Assembly: GCF_036881825.1 (NCBI RefSeq)
Contig: NZ_JBAJMW010000003.1
Span: 310,001-374,000, forward strand
From: Tersicoccus mangrovi
GTDB taxonomy: Bacteria; Actinomycetota; Actinomycetes; Actinomycetales; Micrococcaceae
Length of the DNA: 64,000 nt
Direction of reading: 5' to 3'
The translations under genes and the position numbers were made by a program. Positions 49,251 through 60,557 of this stretch are shown in pieces (position 1 is the stretch's first letter; each line of letters opens with the position of its first letter). Under the pieces are notes generated by a model. It saw nothing but the letters and a program-made list of their open reading frames with translations. It was not told the origin of the DNA and searched no databases.

Positions 49251-51471
49251 CGTGCTGCCCGGGAGGCTCCTCGGTCCGATCCTCGGCGGGTTCCTCGGCC
49301 ACGGCGCGGGTCAGTCCGAGCTCGGACGGCAGCGCCCGCTCGGTGCCGAGGACGTGCTCGGCGAGGAACGCCTCGACCACGCCGTACCAGACCTTCGCGT
49401 TCTGCGGCTTGAGCACCCAGTGGTTCTCGTCGGGGAAGTAGAGGAACCGGTGCGGGCTCTGCCCGTCGTCGTCGGCGGGCAGACCGGACCGCGAGAGCAG
49501 CTCGTACCACAGCCGCAGTCCCTCGTTGATGGGCACGCGGTAGTCCTTGTCGCCGTGGATGACGAGCACCGGCGTGCGGATGTCCTCCACCGCGTGGTGC
49601 GGGGAGTTCGCGTCGGTCATCGCCGGGGAGAGCTCCTTCTCCCAGTACAGCGACATGTCGGTCGTGCGGGCGAAGTTGTCCAGCGCCCACAGGGAGGCAT
49701 GGGTGACGATCGCGTCGAACCGGTCGGTGTGGCCGGCCACCCAGTTGGCCATGTACCCGCCGAAGGAGCCGCCCATCGCGGCCGTCCGGTTCTCGTCGAT
49801 GTCCGGGCGGGCGACGACGGCGTCGGTGACGTCCATGAGGTCGGTGTAGGGCTTGTCCCCCCACGCTCCCCAGCCGCGCTGGATGAAGTCCTGCCCGTAG
49901 CCGGTGGACAGCGCCGGGTCCGGGAGCAGCACCGCGTAGCCCTGCGCGACGAGCAGCCACGGGCACCAGCGCCAGCTCCAGCTGTTCCAGGAGCCGAGCG
50001 GGCCACCGTGGATCCACAGCAGCAGCGGCGCGGGCGCGTCCGGACCCGCGCCGGCGGGCATCGCGAGCCACGCTCGCAGCGGGGTGCCGTCGGCGGCCTG
50101 CGTGCGGACCTCCTCGAGCCGGCCGGGCAGCTCCGGCCGGGCGACCGGGCCGCGCAGCGTGGTCACGTCGCCGGTCTCCAGGTCGATGCGCACCGGCTCG
50201 GCCGGGTGGGCGTAGCTCGCCTGCAGGGCGTAGGCGGCGCCGTCCTTGCCGACGACGACGTCGGTGTAGGACGCGTCGTCCGTCGTCACCTGGCGTACGG
50301 CCGAAGTGGCGACGTCGACGACGAACACGGGGCTGCGCCCGTCCTGGTCGGCGGTGACGACGACGCCGGAGCCGTCGGGCAGCCAGGCGTACGGGTGCCC
50401 CCACCGGTCCCACTCGTGGGCGAGCGGGGTGACCTCGCCGGTGCGCAGGTCGAGCAGCATGAGCTGCAGCTGGGCGGCCAGCTCGGGGGTCGTGCGGCGC
50501 TCGCGCACGACGACGGCGCGGGTGCTGTCGGGGCTGATGGGGCCGGTCATGTAGTCCCAGTCCGCGTCCTCGACGAGCCGGATCCGCTCACCGGTGGCGA
50601 CGTCGACGCGGATCAGGACGTTCCGCAGGTCGGCGCGGGCGACGGCGAGCGTCTGACCGGCGAGCACGACGGTGCCGTCGGGGCTGAGGACCTGCTCGGC
50701 GTGCATGAGCCCGTTGCCGATGCCGACGGTGATGGGCCGCAGCTCGGTGGGGGCGGTCGCGTCGGTGGTGCCCGGCATGGGCGCCGGCCGGTCCGCCGGC
50801 CGGTCCGCCGGCCCGGATCCGCCGCCGGCGCTCTCCTCGAGGGCGAACAGGCGCGGCTCGTCCGGCCCGAGGTCGGCGTCCCAGAACCGGACGGGATAGC
50901 CGGCGTGCAGGATGGCCGAGACGGTGGCGGTCTTGCGCGCCGCGCGCAGCTGCGCGTCCTCGGCCTCGTCGTGGGCGCCGGGCAGCACGCTCGCGCGCAC
51001 GACGGTGACGTCCGCATCCGCCGCGGTGAGCACGGGGCCGAGGCCGCCCAGACGGCTGTGCAGGACGCGGGCCTCTCCGCCGGCGGCGGGGATCGACCAG
51101 AGGGCCGTCACCGGCTCCTCGCCGTCGTCGGCGCCGGGGTCCGGGCGGGCGGAGGTGAAGAGCAGGTCCCCGCTCGCGGTGAACGCCGCTCCGGCCTCAC
51201 CGGCGGCGCTGCGGGTCAGCCGGACGGCGGGCGCCTCGCCGCGGGTGTCGACGGCCCACAGGGCGGTGCTGTAGCCGGTGCCCTTGCCGTTCAGGGTCGC
51301 CACGCCGGTCACCAGCCGCGTCCCGTCGGGGCTCAACGCGAGCCCGGAGACGCGCGGGATGTGCACGTAGCGGTCGAGGTCACCGAAGTCGGCGGCGGTC
51401 GCCGGGGACGCGGTGGTGTTCGCGGTGTCGGCGGTCGGAGTCGCGGGAGTGGTCGCGGTCACGTCGGTCAT
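49240..51471 (-). CDS. S9 family serine peptidase (acylaminoacyl/oligopeptidase type)
   Basis: 743 aa. A seven-bladed beta-propeller fills residues 20-470 (repeated DG and LxxxxDG strands), then an alpha/beta-hydrolase domain. The triad is Ser569 (MGGSFGGYMANW), Asp643 (HGDKDYRVP) and His684 (DENHWVLKP). No signal peptide is seen; it should cleave short peptides in the cytoplasm. It lies upstream of and overlaps a GNAT gene. A GPADRPADRPAPMPGT low-complexity loop (about residue 225) is lineage-specific. Confidence 0.94.
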   Translation of the reverse strand: MTDVTATTPATPTADTANTTASPATAADFGDLDRYVHIPRVSGLALSPDGTRLVTGVATLNGKGTGYSTALWAVDTRGEAPAVRLTRSAAGEAGAAFTASGDLLFTSARPDPGADDGEEPVTALWSIPAAGGEARVLHSRLGGLGPVLTAADADVTVVRASVLPGAHDEAEDAQLRAARKTATVSAILHAGYPVRFWDADLGPDEPRLFALEESAGGGSGPADRPADRPAPMPGTTDATAPTELRPITVGIGNGLMHAEQVLSPDGTVVLAGQTLAVARADLRNVLIRVDVATGERIRLVEDADWDYMTGPISPDSTRAVVVRERRTTPELAAQLQLMLLDLRTGEVTPLAHEWDRWGHPYAWLPDGSGVVVTADQDGRSPVFVVDVATSAVRQVTTDDASYTDVVVGKDGAAYALQASYAHPAEPVRIDLETGDVTTLRGPVARPELPGRLEEVRTQAADGTPLRAWLAMPAGAGPDAPAPLLLWIHGGPLGSWNSWSWRWCPWLLVAQGYAVLLPDPALSTGYGQDFIQRGWGAWGDKPYTDLMDVTDAVVARPDIDENRTAAMGGSFGGYMANWVAGHTDRFDAIVTHASLWALDNFARTTDMSLYWEKELSPAMTDANSPHHAVEDIRTPVLVIHGDKDYRVPINEGLRLWYELLSRSGLPADDDGQSPHRFLYFPDENHWVLKPQNAKVWYGVVEAFLAEHVLGTERALPSELGLTRAVAEEPAEDRTEEPPGQHDDR

Positions 51472-51612
51472 GTCCCATCTCTATCACTGCTGGTCGGCGT
51501 CATGGCAGGTCGGGGAGGTCTCCCGGTCAGGGAAAGGTCGCATCCGGACGCACGACGGCGGACCCATCCGTCCCCCGGATGGATCCGCCGTGTGGTGGTG
51601 TCGTCGGTCGCG

Positions 51613-52056
51613 TCAGTGCTGGTCGCCCTGATCCACGACGTGCGGCTCGTAGTCGCTGCTCGTGCCGCCGGTGTCCGGGTCGGTCCCATCGTCGTGCGAC
51701 GTGCGGTCCTTCGCGGTGCCGACCGCCTGATCCGCCTTGGCGGAGACCGTGTCGGCGGCGTCGGAGGCCTTGCCGGAGACCGTGTCGGCGGCGTCGGAGG
51801 CCTTGCCGGAGATGGTGCTCGCGGCATCGGAGGCGGCGTTCTTGGCCTTCTCCGCACCCTCCTGGACCTTGTCGGCCACGACGGGCGCCTTCTCCTTGGC
51901 CCATTCGGTGCCCTGATTGACCTTCTGCTGCACCTTCGGGTCGTTGACGAAGCCCGTCACCTGGGCGCGCAGCTTGTCATAGGTCTCCCGGCCTGCACGG
52001 GTTCCGAGCACGAAACCCACGCCCGCTCCGACCAGGAAGATCGCTTTCTTGAGCAT
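51613..52056 (-). CDS. YtxH-like protein with LEA-type 11-residue repeats
   Basis: 147 aa. The start MLKKAIFLVGAGVGFVLGTRAGRETYDKLR is the YtxH pattern: one short hydrophobic segment and a Gly-rich GTRAGR turn. The rest is Lys/Ala/Asp-rich and contains KASDAADTVSG repeats (about residues 80-115), the 11-residue amphipathic period of LEA desiccation proteins. It probably associates with the membrane and acts in osmotic or general stress. It is monocistronic, with GAGGAAGTG upstream. Confidence 0.87.
   Translation of the reverse strand: MLKKAIFLVGAGVGFVLGTRAGRETYDKLRAQVTGFVNDPKVQQKVNQGTEWAKEKAPVVADKVQEGAEKAKNAASDAASTISGKASDAADTVSGKASDAADTVSAKADQAVGTAKDRTSHDDGTDPDTGGTSSDYEPHVVDQGDQH
51742..51807. 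repeat. Exact 33-bp tandem repeat inside the YtxH/LEA-like gene
   Basis: Two identical 33-base units (51742-51774 and 51775-51807) encode two copies of the 11-residue motif SGKASDAADTV. A diverged third unit follows. Exact identity at the DNA level indicates a recent unit duplication, and unit number may vary among strains. Confidence 0.93.
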
Positions 52057-52200
52057 GTGGCACTTCCTCTCCTCGTGGCGGGCCGTTTCCCCGCGTCGCC
52101 TCTCAGCCTACTGATGATGCCCGGACGTGCCCAGCCGCGTCCACGGGACGGGCACGCGCGCGGCCGGTCGAGGTGAACCGGGGGACCGTCGACGAACGAC

Positions 52201-52246
52201 GACGGGCCCGGGACCGGCCGCGCGGGGCGGCGGTCCCGGGCCCGTC
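52201..52246 (-). terminator. Strong hairpin after clpC
   Basis: GACGGGCCCGGGACCG (52201-52216) pairs perfectly with its complement at 52231-52246, a 16-bp stem with a 14-base loop, 20 bases after the clpC stop on the minus strand. Confidence 0.85.
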
Positions 52247-52266
52247 GAACGGCCGGGTGGGCGGGG

Positions 52267-54762
<2,496 letters not shown>

Positions 54763-55039
54763 TGGGCACACTCCCTAGCTGATGCGTACTGACGATGCTA
54801 CGTGCGCGGCCCTGCCCCGTGGCCAGTTGTTCGCCACAGGCGAGATGGGCGTTCCACCGGGTGTTCGTCGCCCGCCACCCCGGCGGATCGGGGGCGCCGG
54901 TGCCCGGGACGACGAATGCGGACCGGCCCGGGGGCCGATCCGCACTTGTCGTCCACCGGGTGACGGTCCGGTGGACGGTGACTGCTGGTGTTTCTGTGCT
55001 GCTGGTGGTGTCATGCGATGGGTCCGCGCGACACCTCAG

Positions 55040-55381
55040 TCACTGACCGTGGGCCTTGCGGTACGCATCCTGGATGTCGGAGTGCACGCGCCCCCGGTCG
55101 CTGACCGTGTAGCCGTTCTCGCGCGCCCATTCGCGGATCCGCGCGGTGTCCTGGTTCCGGCCGGAGCCGGACGCATTCTTGCTGCTGCGCGTCGAGGAGG
55201 AACGGGTCCCCGATCGCCGCGCCTTGGACACGAAGGGCTTGAGTGCCTCACGGAGTTGATCCGCATTGTCCGTGGACAGATCCATCTCGTAGTTCGCGCC
55301 GTCGAGCCCGAACCGGACGGTTTCATCGGCGGTGCCGCCGTCGAGATCATCCACCAGGATGATCTTCACCTTCTGAGCCAA
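55040..55381 (-). CDS. lsr2: Lsr2 nucleoid-associated protein
   Basis: 113 aa from a TTG at 55381; the normal Lsr2 start (M)AQKVKIILVDDLDGG and GAGGAG five bases upstream decide this start over an ATG ten codons further. The N-terminal dimerisation domain (residues 1-60) is followed by a basic linker and the C-terminal DNA-binding domain DTARIREWARENGYTVSDRGRVHSDI, with the RGR AT-hook-like motif. Lsr2 binds AT-rich DNA, bridges it and silences transferred genes. The AT-rich AAA-ATPase locus at 24.4 kb is a candidate target. Confidence 0.96.
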   Translation of the reverse strand: MAQKVKIILVDDLDGGTADETVRFGLDGANYEMDLSTDNADQLREALKPFVSKARRSGTRSSSTRSSKNASGSGRNQDTARIREWARENGYTVSDRGRVHSDIQDAYRKAHGQ

Positions 55382-55475
55382 GTCAACTCCTCTGGGGAAA
55401 TGTGCTTGCAAGAATTCCCGGGGTCCGAGGAATTCTTCTCAAGTATGGATATTCCCGCGAGCGGAGTCAAAGACG

Positions 55476-55640
55476 TCAGCCGTCGGTCGAATGATTTCTG
55501 CGGTATTTCTCCTCGGCCTCGGCGAATGCGCGTCGCTCGGAACGATCCGCATTCAACAGTGCACGCATGGCGATGAAGAACAACACGCCGACGCCGACGG
55601 AGGGAAGCAGCACCGCGACTGCTGCCAGGAAATCGTTCAC
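55476..55640 (-). CDS. 54-aa single-pass membrane protein next to lysS
   Basis: Starts at a GTG at 55640: MNDFLAAVAVLLPSVGVGVL, then FFIAMRALLNADRSERRAFA and an EAEEKYRR end. One membrane span (about residues 5-26) precedes a charged helix of about 25 residues. I recall similar 50-60-aa proteins in the same place, between lysS and lsr2, in other Micrococcales, which supports a real gene, but no function is known. The gene is less GC-rich than its neighbours. Confidence 0.7.
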   Translation of the reverse strand: MNDFLAAVAVLLPSVGVGVLFFIAMRALLNADRSERRAFAEAEEKYRRNHSTDG

Positions 55641-55719
55641 GGTGTCAGGGTAGACCGGTCGGCTGGGCGAATGCTCACAGCGGGCGGCCCTGCCGCGACG
55701 GTGCGATGGCCACGCCGGA

Positions 55720-57261
55720 TCACTCGGGCTTCATCAGGGGGAAGAGGATGCTCTCGCGGATCCCGACGCCCCTGAACAGCATGACGAGCCGGTCCATCCC
55801 GAGGCCGATGCCGCCCATCGGCGGGGCGGCGTACTCGAGGGCCCGCAGGAAGTCCTCGTCCAGCTGCATGGCCTCCTCGTCACCGGCGGCCGCCTGCAGG
55901 GACTGCGCCGTCAGGCGTTCCCGCTGGATGACCGGGTCGATGAGCTCGGAGAACGCGGTGCCGGTCTCGGTTCCGGCGATGATCAGGTCCCACGCCTCGA
56001 TGACGCCGGGGATGCTGCGGTGCGGCCGGGCGAGCGGTTGGGCGATGGGCGGGTAGTCGCACACGAAGGTCGGCTGCAGGAGCGTGTGCTCGATGAGCTC
56101 CTCGAAGAGCTTCATGACGATCTTCTGGTCGATCGCGTCGGCGGGCAGCTCGACGTCGTGCGCGGCGGCGATGCGGCGCAGGTCCTCGATGCCGGTCTGC
56201 GGGGTGACCTCCTCGCCCACGGCCTCGGAGACGGCCGGGTAGACGGAGAGCCAGCGCCACTCGCCCTCCAGGTCCACGGTGCCGGCGGCGGTCTCGATGC
56301 GGGTGCGGCCCAGCGCGTGGGCGCAGGCGAGGATCATCTCGCGCATCCGGTCGGCCATGACGAACTGGTCGGCGTAGGCCTCGTAGCACTCGAGCATCGT
56401 GAACTCGGGGCTGTGGGTGGAGTCCACGCCCTCGTTGCGGAACACGCGGCCGATCTCGTACACGCGGTCCAGACCGCCGACGACGGCGCGCTTGAGGTAC
56501 AGCTCGGTGGCGATGCGCAGGGACATGTCCTGATCGAACGCGTTCATGTGGGTGTTGAACGGGCGCGCCGTCGCACCACCGTGCACCAGCTGGAGGATCG
56601 GGGTCTCGACCTCGACGTAGCCGCGGGCGTCCAGGGTCTGGCGGACCGTCCGGGTGATCGTGGCCCGGTCGAGGACGGTCTGCCGCGCCTCCTCGCGCAC
56701 GATCAGGTCGACGTAGCGCTGCCGGACCCGGGTCTCCTCCGACAGGTCGTTGTGCAGCGTCGGCAGGGGCCGCAGCGCCTTGGACGCCATCTCCCACCGG
56801 TCTGCCATCACGGACAGCTCGCCGCGGCGGGAGCTGATCGCCTCACCGTGCACGAAGACGTGGTCGCCGAGGTCGACGACGGCCTTCCACTGCGCGAGGG
56901 ACTCCTCGCCGACGCCGGCGAGGCTGATCATCGCCTGCAGCCGGGTGCCGTCACCGGATTGCAGGGTCGCGAAGCACAGCTTGCCGGTGTTGCGCAGGAA
57001 CACGACCCGGCCGGCGACGCCCACGTGCTCACCCGACGCCTCGTCCGCGGCCAGGTGCCCGTACGTCCCGCGCACCTCGGCGAGCGTGTGCGTGCGTTCG
57101 ACGCCCACGGGGTACGGCTCGACGCCCGCGTCCAGGAGGCGCCGGCGCTTGGCGGCGCGCACCGCGATCTGCTCGGTGCTCTGCTGGCGCAGTTGCTCCT
57201 CGGAGGAGCCGTCGGCCGGCTCCGGAGACTGCGGGCTGGACGCGGGAGTCGGTGTGGTCAC
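55720..57261 (-). CDS. lysS: Lysyl-tRNA synthetase, class II
   Basis: 513 aa from a GTG at 57261 that may be leaderless (TACCCT nine bases upstream). A 40-residue Ser/Pro/Glu tail precedes the OB-fold anticodon domain (VAGRVVFLRNTGKLCFATLQSGDGTRLQAMI). Class II motif 2 is FRNEGVDSTHSPEFTMLECYEAYAD and motif 3 GIGLGMDRLVMLFRGVGIRESILFPLMKP. It charges tRNA-Lys. The start is 45 bases from the divergent gene at 57307. panC/panD, which I recall upstream of lysS in many relatives, are not here. Confidence 0.96.
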   Translation of the reverse strand: MTTPTPASSPQSPEPADGSSEEQLRQQSTEQIAVRAAKRRRLLDAGVEPYPVGVERTHTLAEVRGTYGHLAADEASGEHVGVAGRVVFLRNTGKLCFATLQSGDGTRLQAMISLAGVGEESLAQWKAVVDLGDHVFVHGEAISSRRGELSVMADRWEMASKALRPLPTLHNDLSEETRVRQRYVDLIVREEARQTVLDRATITRTVRQTLDARGYVEVETPILQLVHGGATARPFNTHMNAFDQDMSLRIATELYLKRAVVGGLDRVYEIGRVFRNEGVDSTHSPEFTMLECYEAYADQFVMADRMREMILACAHALGRTRIETAAGTVDLEGEWRWLSVYPAVSEAVGEEVTPQTGIEDLRRIAAAHDVELPADAIDQKIVMKLFEELIEHTLLQPTFVCDYPPIAQPLARPHRSIPGVIEAWDLIIAGTETGTAFSELIDPVIQRERLTAQSLQAAAGDEEAMQLDEDFLRALEYAAPPMGGIGLGMDRLVMLFRGVGIRESILFPLMKPE

Positions 57262-57306
57262 GGTATCCAAGGGTATCGGGCCGAGCGGGTGGCCTACGAT
57301 TCCCGC

Positions 57307-57912
57307 ATGCAGGTCACCGTCCGCTTCGCTGCGGCCGCCTCCGCGTTCACCGACCTCGTCACCCGGATCGGGCCCGACGACTGGGAGCGGCCGGGTCTGG
57401 GCGCCTGGTCGGTGCGCTCCCTGACCGGCCACGCCGCCCGGGCGCTGACCACGGTCGTCGATTACGTGCAGCGGCCCGCGCCGGAGCGCGAGGTGCCCGA
57501 CACGACGGCCTACTTCCTGGCCGCCCACGGTCACGACGCCGAGGTGGCCGCCCGCGGGGTGCAGGCCGGGGTGGCCCTCGGGGCGGACCCGGCGACGGCG
57601 GTGGCGCAGCTGGCCGCGCAGGCCACGGCCGCCGTCGACGCCGCGACGGCGGGCGGCGCGGACCCGGTGATCCACACCGCGGGCGGCGGCATGCTCCTGA
57701 GCGACTACCTGCCCACCCGCTGCTTCGAGCTCACCGTGCACAGCCTCGACATCGCCCACGCCTGCGGCATCGACGCGAACCTGGACCCGGGGTCGATCGC
57801 GGACGCGGTGGACACCGCCCTGCGCGTGGGCATCCGCACCGGCAACGCCGAGACCGTGCTGCTGGCGCTCACCGGCCGAGCGGACCTGCCGACCGGTTTC
57901 ACGATCCTGTGA
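57307..57912 (+). CDS. DinB/maleylpyruvate-isomerase-like metal-dependent protein
   Basis: 201 aa. The four-helix-bundle MDMPI/DinB fold is shown by FAAAASAFTDLVTRIGPDDWERPGLGAWSVRSLTGHAARAL (residues 6-46) and by ELTVHSLDIAHACGI (about 140-154), in which His residues normally bind a divalent metal. Such proteins are thiol-dependent enzymes, often using mycothiol in actinobacteria; the substrate is unknown. TACGAT (57294-57299) lies seven bases before the ATG, suggesting a leaderless transcript. The 250 bases after it hold no convincing gene and have more A/T. Confidence 0.83.
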   Translation: MQVTVRFAAAASAFTDLVTRIGPDDWERPGLGAWSVRSLTGHAARALTTVVDYVQRPAPEREVPDTTAYFLAAHGHDAEVAARGVQAGVALGADPATAVAQLAAQATAAVDAATAGGADPVIHTAGGGMLLSDYLPTRCFELTVHSLDIAHACGIDANLDPGSIADAVDTALRVGIRTGNAETVLLALTGRADLPTGFTIL

Positions 57913-58164
57913 CGCATTCCACAGCAATTCCTCGGCGATCGGCGTCGCTGAACCAGGACGTCGATTTCCTCGCCGGCGCGTGGATCAGCTGAAGTCCTCA
58001 ATCGCCCGGCTCGTCGATCACCACCGGAATGGTGCGCCGGCCGCTCGTTTCTGCTGATGCAGGGCGGACCACCGGGACATTCGACGGGGGCGCCGCGCGA
58101 TGTCGCCGGAAACCAGTCGCCTGATGAATCCGAACGATTCGATCTCCGTCCGATTCGGTCGACG

Positions 58165-58881
58165 TCAGGAATTCTCCGGGCCCGTCAATCCGGTCGACGG
58201 GCGTTCGGGTCCGGCGGCGAGCGCATTCTCGAGCACGGCCCGCATCAACGGTCCGGCCAGCCGCGCCGGGTCGTCGAGATGCTGATCGGCCAGTTCGCGC
58301 AGGGCATGCCGGGTGTTCCGGTCGGTCTCCTCCCGCACCCGGGCGAGGATCCCGCCGACCACCGGGAACTCGTCCTCGGTCAGCACGACCGGTTCGGCGC
58401 CCATCTCCACCACGAGCGCCTGCGCGATCGGCAGGAACGCCGCGGGGGCGGTGACGGCCACCATCGCCCCGCTCAACCGGGTGAGGTCCAGGCTCATGCC
58501 GGTGAAGGCCAGCACCGGGTGGACGGCGAGGCAGACGGCGCCGCGGGCCGCCGCGGGGGCGAGCGCCGCGATGCCATGGCGGCCGCTCGTGTGCAGCACG
58601 ATCTGGCCCGTCTGCCAGTGATCGAGATCCGCCAGCCCGGCCACCAGCGGCACGAGGTCGTCGTCGGGCACGGCCAGCAGGACGAGTTCGCAGCGTTCGA
58701 CGATCTCCGCGGGTTCGAGCAGGGGAACACCGGGCAGCAGCGTGGCGGCCCGGTCACGGCTCTCCTCGGAGATGGCGCTGACGCCGACGACGGAGTGGCC
58801 CACCGCGCGGAGGGCGGCACCGAGGACGGCCCCGACGCGGCCGGCGCCGATCACGCCGATGCCGAGGCGCCCGGGCCTCAT
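58165..58881 (-). CDS. DUF2520 Rossmann-fold protein (shortened)
   Basis: 238 aa. The N-terminal Rossmann domain (GIGVIGAGRVGAVLGAALRAVGHSVVGVSA, then LVLLAVPDDDLVPLVAGLA and VLHTSGRHGIAAL, AVHPVLAFTG) is clear. The family is annotated as putative oxidoreductase or as part of the pantothenate-linked block in actinobacteria. The DUF2520 helical domain looks reduced: the usual YHAALAHAANH-type segment is missing and the protein stops at LTGPENS where relatives continue with VARGD. It overlaps the PH-domain gene by four bases and is last of the operon that begins at folE. Confidence 0.82.
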   Translation of the reverse strand: MRPGRLGIGVIGAGRVGAVLGAALRAVGHSVVGVSAISEESRDRAATLLPGVPLLEPAEIVERCELVLLAVPDDDLVPLVAGLADLDHWQTGQIVLHTSGRHGIAALAPAAARGAVCLAVHPVLAFTGMSLDLTRLSGAMVAVTAPAAFLPIAQALVVEMGAEPVVLTEDEFPVVGGILARVREETDRNTRHALRELADQHLDDPARLAGPLMRAVLENALAAGPERPSTGLTGPENS

Positions 58882-60557
58882 CGGCGCTCCTCCGGCCGCG
58901 GCGCGGGGGCGGCAGCGGATCCGAATCGCGTGGTGCCGGCCCCGTCGCGCACGGGAGGCACGCCGTTGTCGGGCCCGGGCGCGGGCGTGCCGAGCATCCA
59001 CTGCTCGGGGCCGGCACGACGCCGGGCCCGGGCGGCCAGGACGGCCTGGTCGGTGAACAGGCGCCGGGCCGTGTCGACCGCCAGGTGCGGGACGACGGGT
59101 TTGACCGGGCCGGCCGTGGAGTGCAGCAGGACGTGCGCCAGGCCGAGCCGTCGCTGCAGCGGCCCCTGCTGCAGGGCGACGGACTGGGTGCGCTCGTGCG
59201 GGACGACGGCGAGCCGGCGGGTGAGCCGGCCGCTGCGGACGAGCAGGGCGGTGTCGGTGTGCCGGTACCCGTTGCGGCGGAAGGCGAGCGGGTCGAGCCA
59301 GCGCGAGCGGGACGGCGAGGCGACGAAGCCCTCCGCGGTCCCGGCGCCGCGCACGCCGGCCCGGAACACGGCCACCGGGTCCTCGACGCCGGGGTGCGGC
59401 AGCACGAGGGCGAGGACCGCCAGGACCTCGTCGAAGGTGCCGACCGGCAGCAGCACGGTGCGGGCGTTCTGCTCCCGGCCGGCCGTGCCGTAGCCGGCGA
59501 CGTTCATCTCGACGCGGTGCCAGCCGAAGGGCCGCCAGAACAGCGGGGCATGCACGGACACGGCCTGCACGCGGCCGGGCGGCACCGTCTGGGCGTGGGT
59601 CTCCAGCAGCCCGTAGTGGAGCCGCACCCCGTCCGCGGAGTGGGCGACGCGGAAGTTGAAGCTGCGGGTGAAGAAGGCCCAGTAGGCGGTGGCCGCGCCG
59701 AAGACCACGGGGATCACAGCGGCGACGGCGAACGGCTCGCCGCTGATCACGGCCGGGAGCAGCGCAACGACGGCGGCGACGAGCAGCCACACCGTGACAC
59801 CGGAGAGCACGGCGGCACCGAGCACCCGTTGCGGGGGCACGGTGAGCACGGGCCGCTCGGGGGCGGACGCGATCACCTCGGGATGCTCCGCCGACCCGCG
59901 CACCCCGGCGGCGCGGCCGAGAATCGTGGCGCGCAGCTGCTCCGCCTCGTCGAGCTTCAGGAACGACAGGCGCATCGCCGCGTGCCCCGCGTCGGCCACC
60001 TCGAACTTCAGTTCCGCCAACCGCAGCAGCCGGGCCACGAGCGGCTGGTTGATGTCGATCGCCTGCACCCGGTCCAGGCGCGCCTGCCGGTTCTGCCGTA
60101 CCAGGACGCCGGAGTTGATCCGCACGTGGTCCTCGGTCACCTGGTAGCGGGTGAACCACCAGCTGGCGAAGAACACCGCGAGGATGACGACGAGCGGGAC
60201 GACGGCGAAGAGGACGATGACCCAGATCGGCAGCCCGTCGGTACCGCGCCGGTGCGACGAGGACGGGTCCGCCATCGACCCGATGGCGTTCTGCAGCCAG
60301 TCACGGCCGAACACGACGTAGAAGGCGACCAGGGCGAGCCAGCCGCGCACGAGCGGGGACGCCGGGTGCACGCGGTGCCACGTCTGCGGGGCGTCGATGC
60401 CCCCGCGCACGGGACCGGCCTTCACGGGATCGGGCGGCACGGGTGCTCCCGGCTCGGGCGCTCTGCCGGGCAGCACCGCCCCCTCCGGCGCACCGGCCGG
60501 CAGCGCACCGCTCGCGGGCGCGTTCCCGCGGGCGGCGTCCGGCTCGCTCCCGGTCAC
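58878..60557 (-). CDS. Bacterial PH-domain (YdbT-type) membrane protein
   Basis: 559 aa. A Pro/Ala/Gly-rich tail of about 55 residues is followed by four hydrophobic segments in two pairs (PLVRGWLALVAFYVV and WVIVLFAVVPLVVILAVFFA; later AAVLSGVTVWLLVAAVVALLPAV and AAVIPVVFGAATAYWAFF). Three bPH2 (DUF304) modules follow the spans (WWFTRYQVTEDHVRINSGVLVRQNRQARLDRVQAIDI; SFNFRVAHSADGVRLHYGLLETHAQTVPPGRVQAVSV; YRHTDTALLVRSGRLTRRLAVVPHERTQSV). The function is unknown; it is coupled to the smaller PH protein upstream. Confidence 0.9.
   Translation of the reverse strand: MTGSEPDAARGNAPASGALPAGAPEGAVLPGRAPEPGAPVPPDPVKAGPVRGGIDAPQTWHRVHPASPLVRGWLALVAFYVVFGRDWLQNAIGSMADPSSSHRRGTDGLPIWVIVLFAVVPLVVILAVFFASWWFTRYQVTEDHVRINSGVLVRQNRQARLDRVQAIDINQPLVARLLRLAELKFEVADAGHAAMRLSFLKLDEAEQLRATILGRAAGVRGSAEHPEVIASAPERPVLTVPPQRVLGAAVLSGVTVWLLVAAVVALLPAVISGEPFAVAAVIPVVFGAATAYWAFFTRSFNFRVAHSADGVRLHYGLLETHAQTVPPGRVQAVSVHAPLFWRPFGWHRVEMNVAGYGTAGREQNARTVLLPVGTFDEVLAVLALVLPHPGVEDPVAVFRAGVRGAGTAEGFVASPSRSRWLDPLAFRRNGYRHTDTALLVRSGRLTRRLAVVPHERTQSVALQQGPLQRRLGLAHVLLHSTAGPVKPVVPHLAVDTARRLFTDQAVLAARARRRAGPEQWMLGTPAPGPDNGVPPVRDGAGTTRFGSAAAPAPRPEERR

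Noticed and set aside
49129..52176. 1015-aa open frame on the plus strand, antisense to the S9 peptidase
   Set aside because: It is a GC-frame shadow: no family motifs, low-complexity Gly/Arg/Asp content, and the opposite strand encodes a complete S9 peptidase and a YtxH-like protein.
58031..58126. 31-codon frame in the gap after the DinB-like gene
   Set aside because: No ribosome site, Arg-rich shadow-like composition, no recognisable features.
57913..58164. Hidden gene or RNA in the less GC-rich gap before DUF2520
   Set aside because: I found no start/stop pair with a ribosome site, no stable hairpin and no tRNA-like structure.
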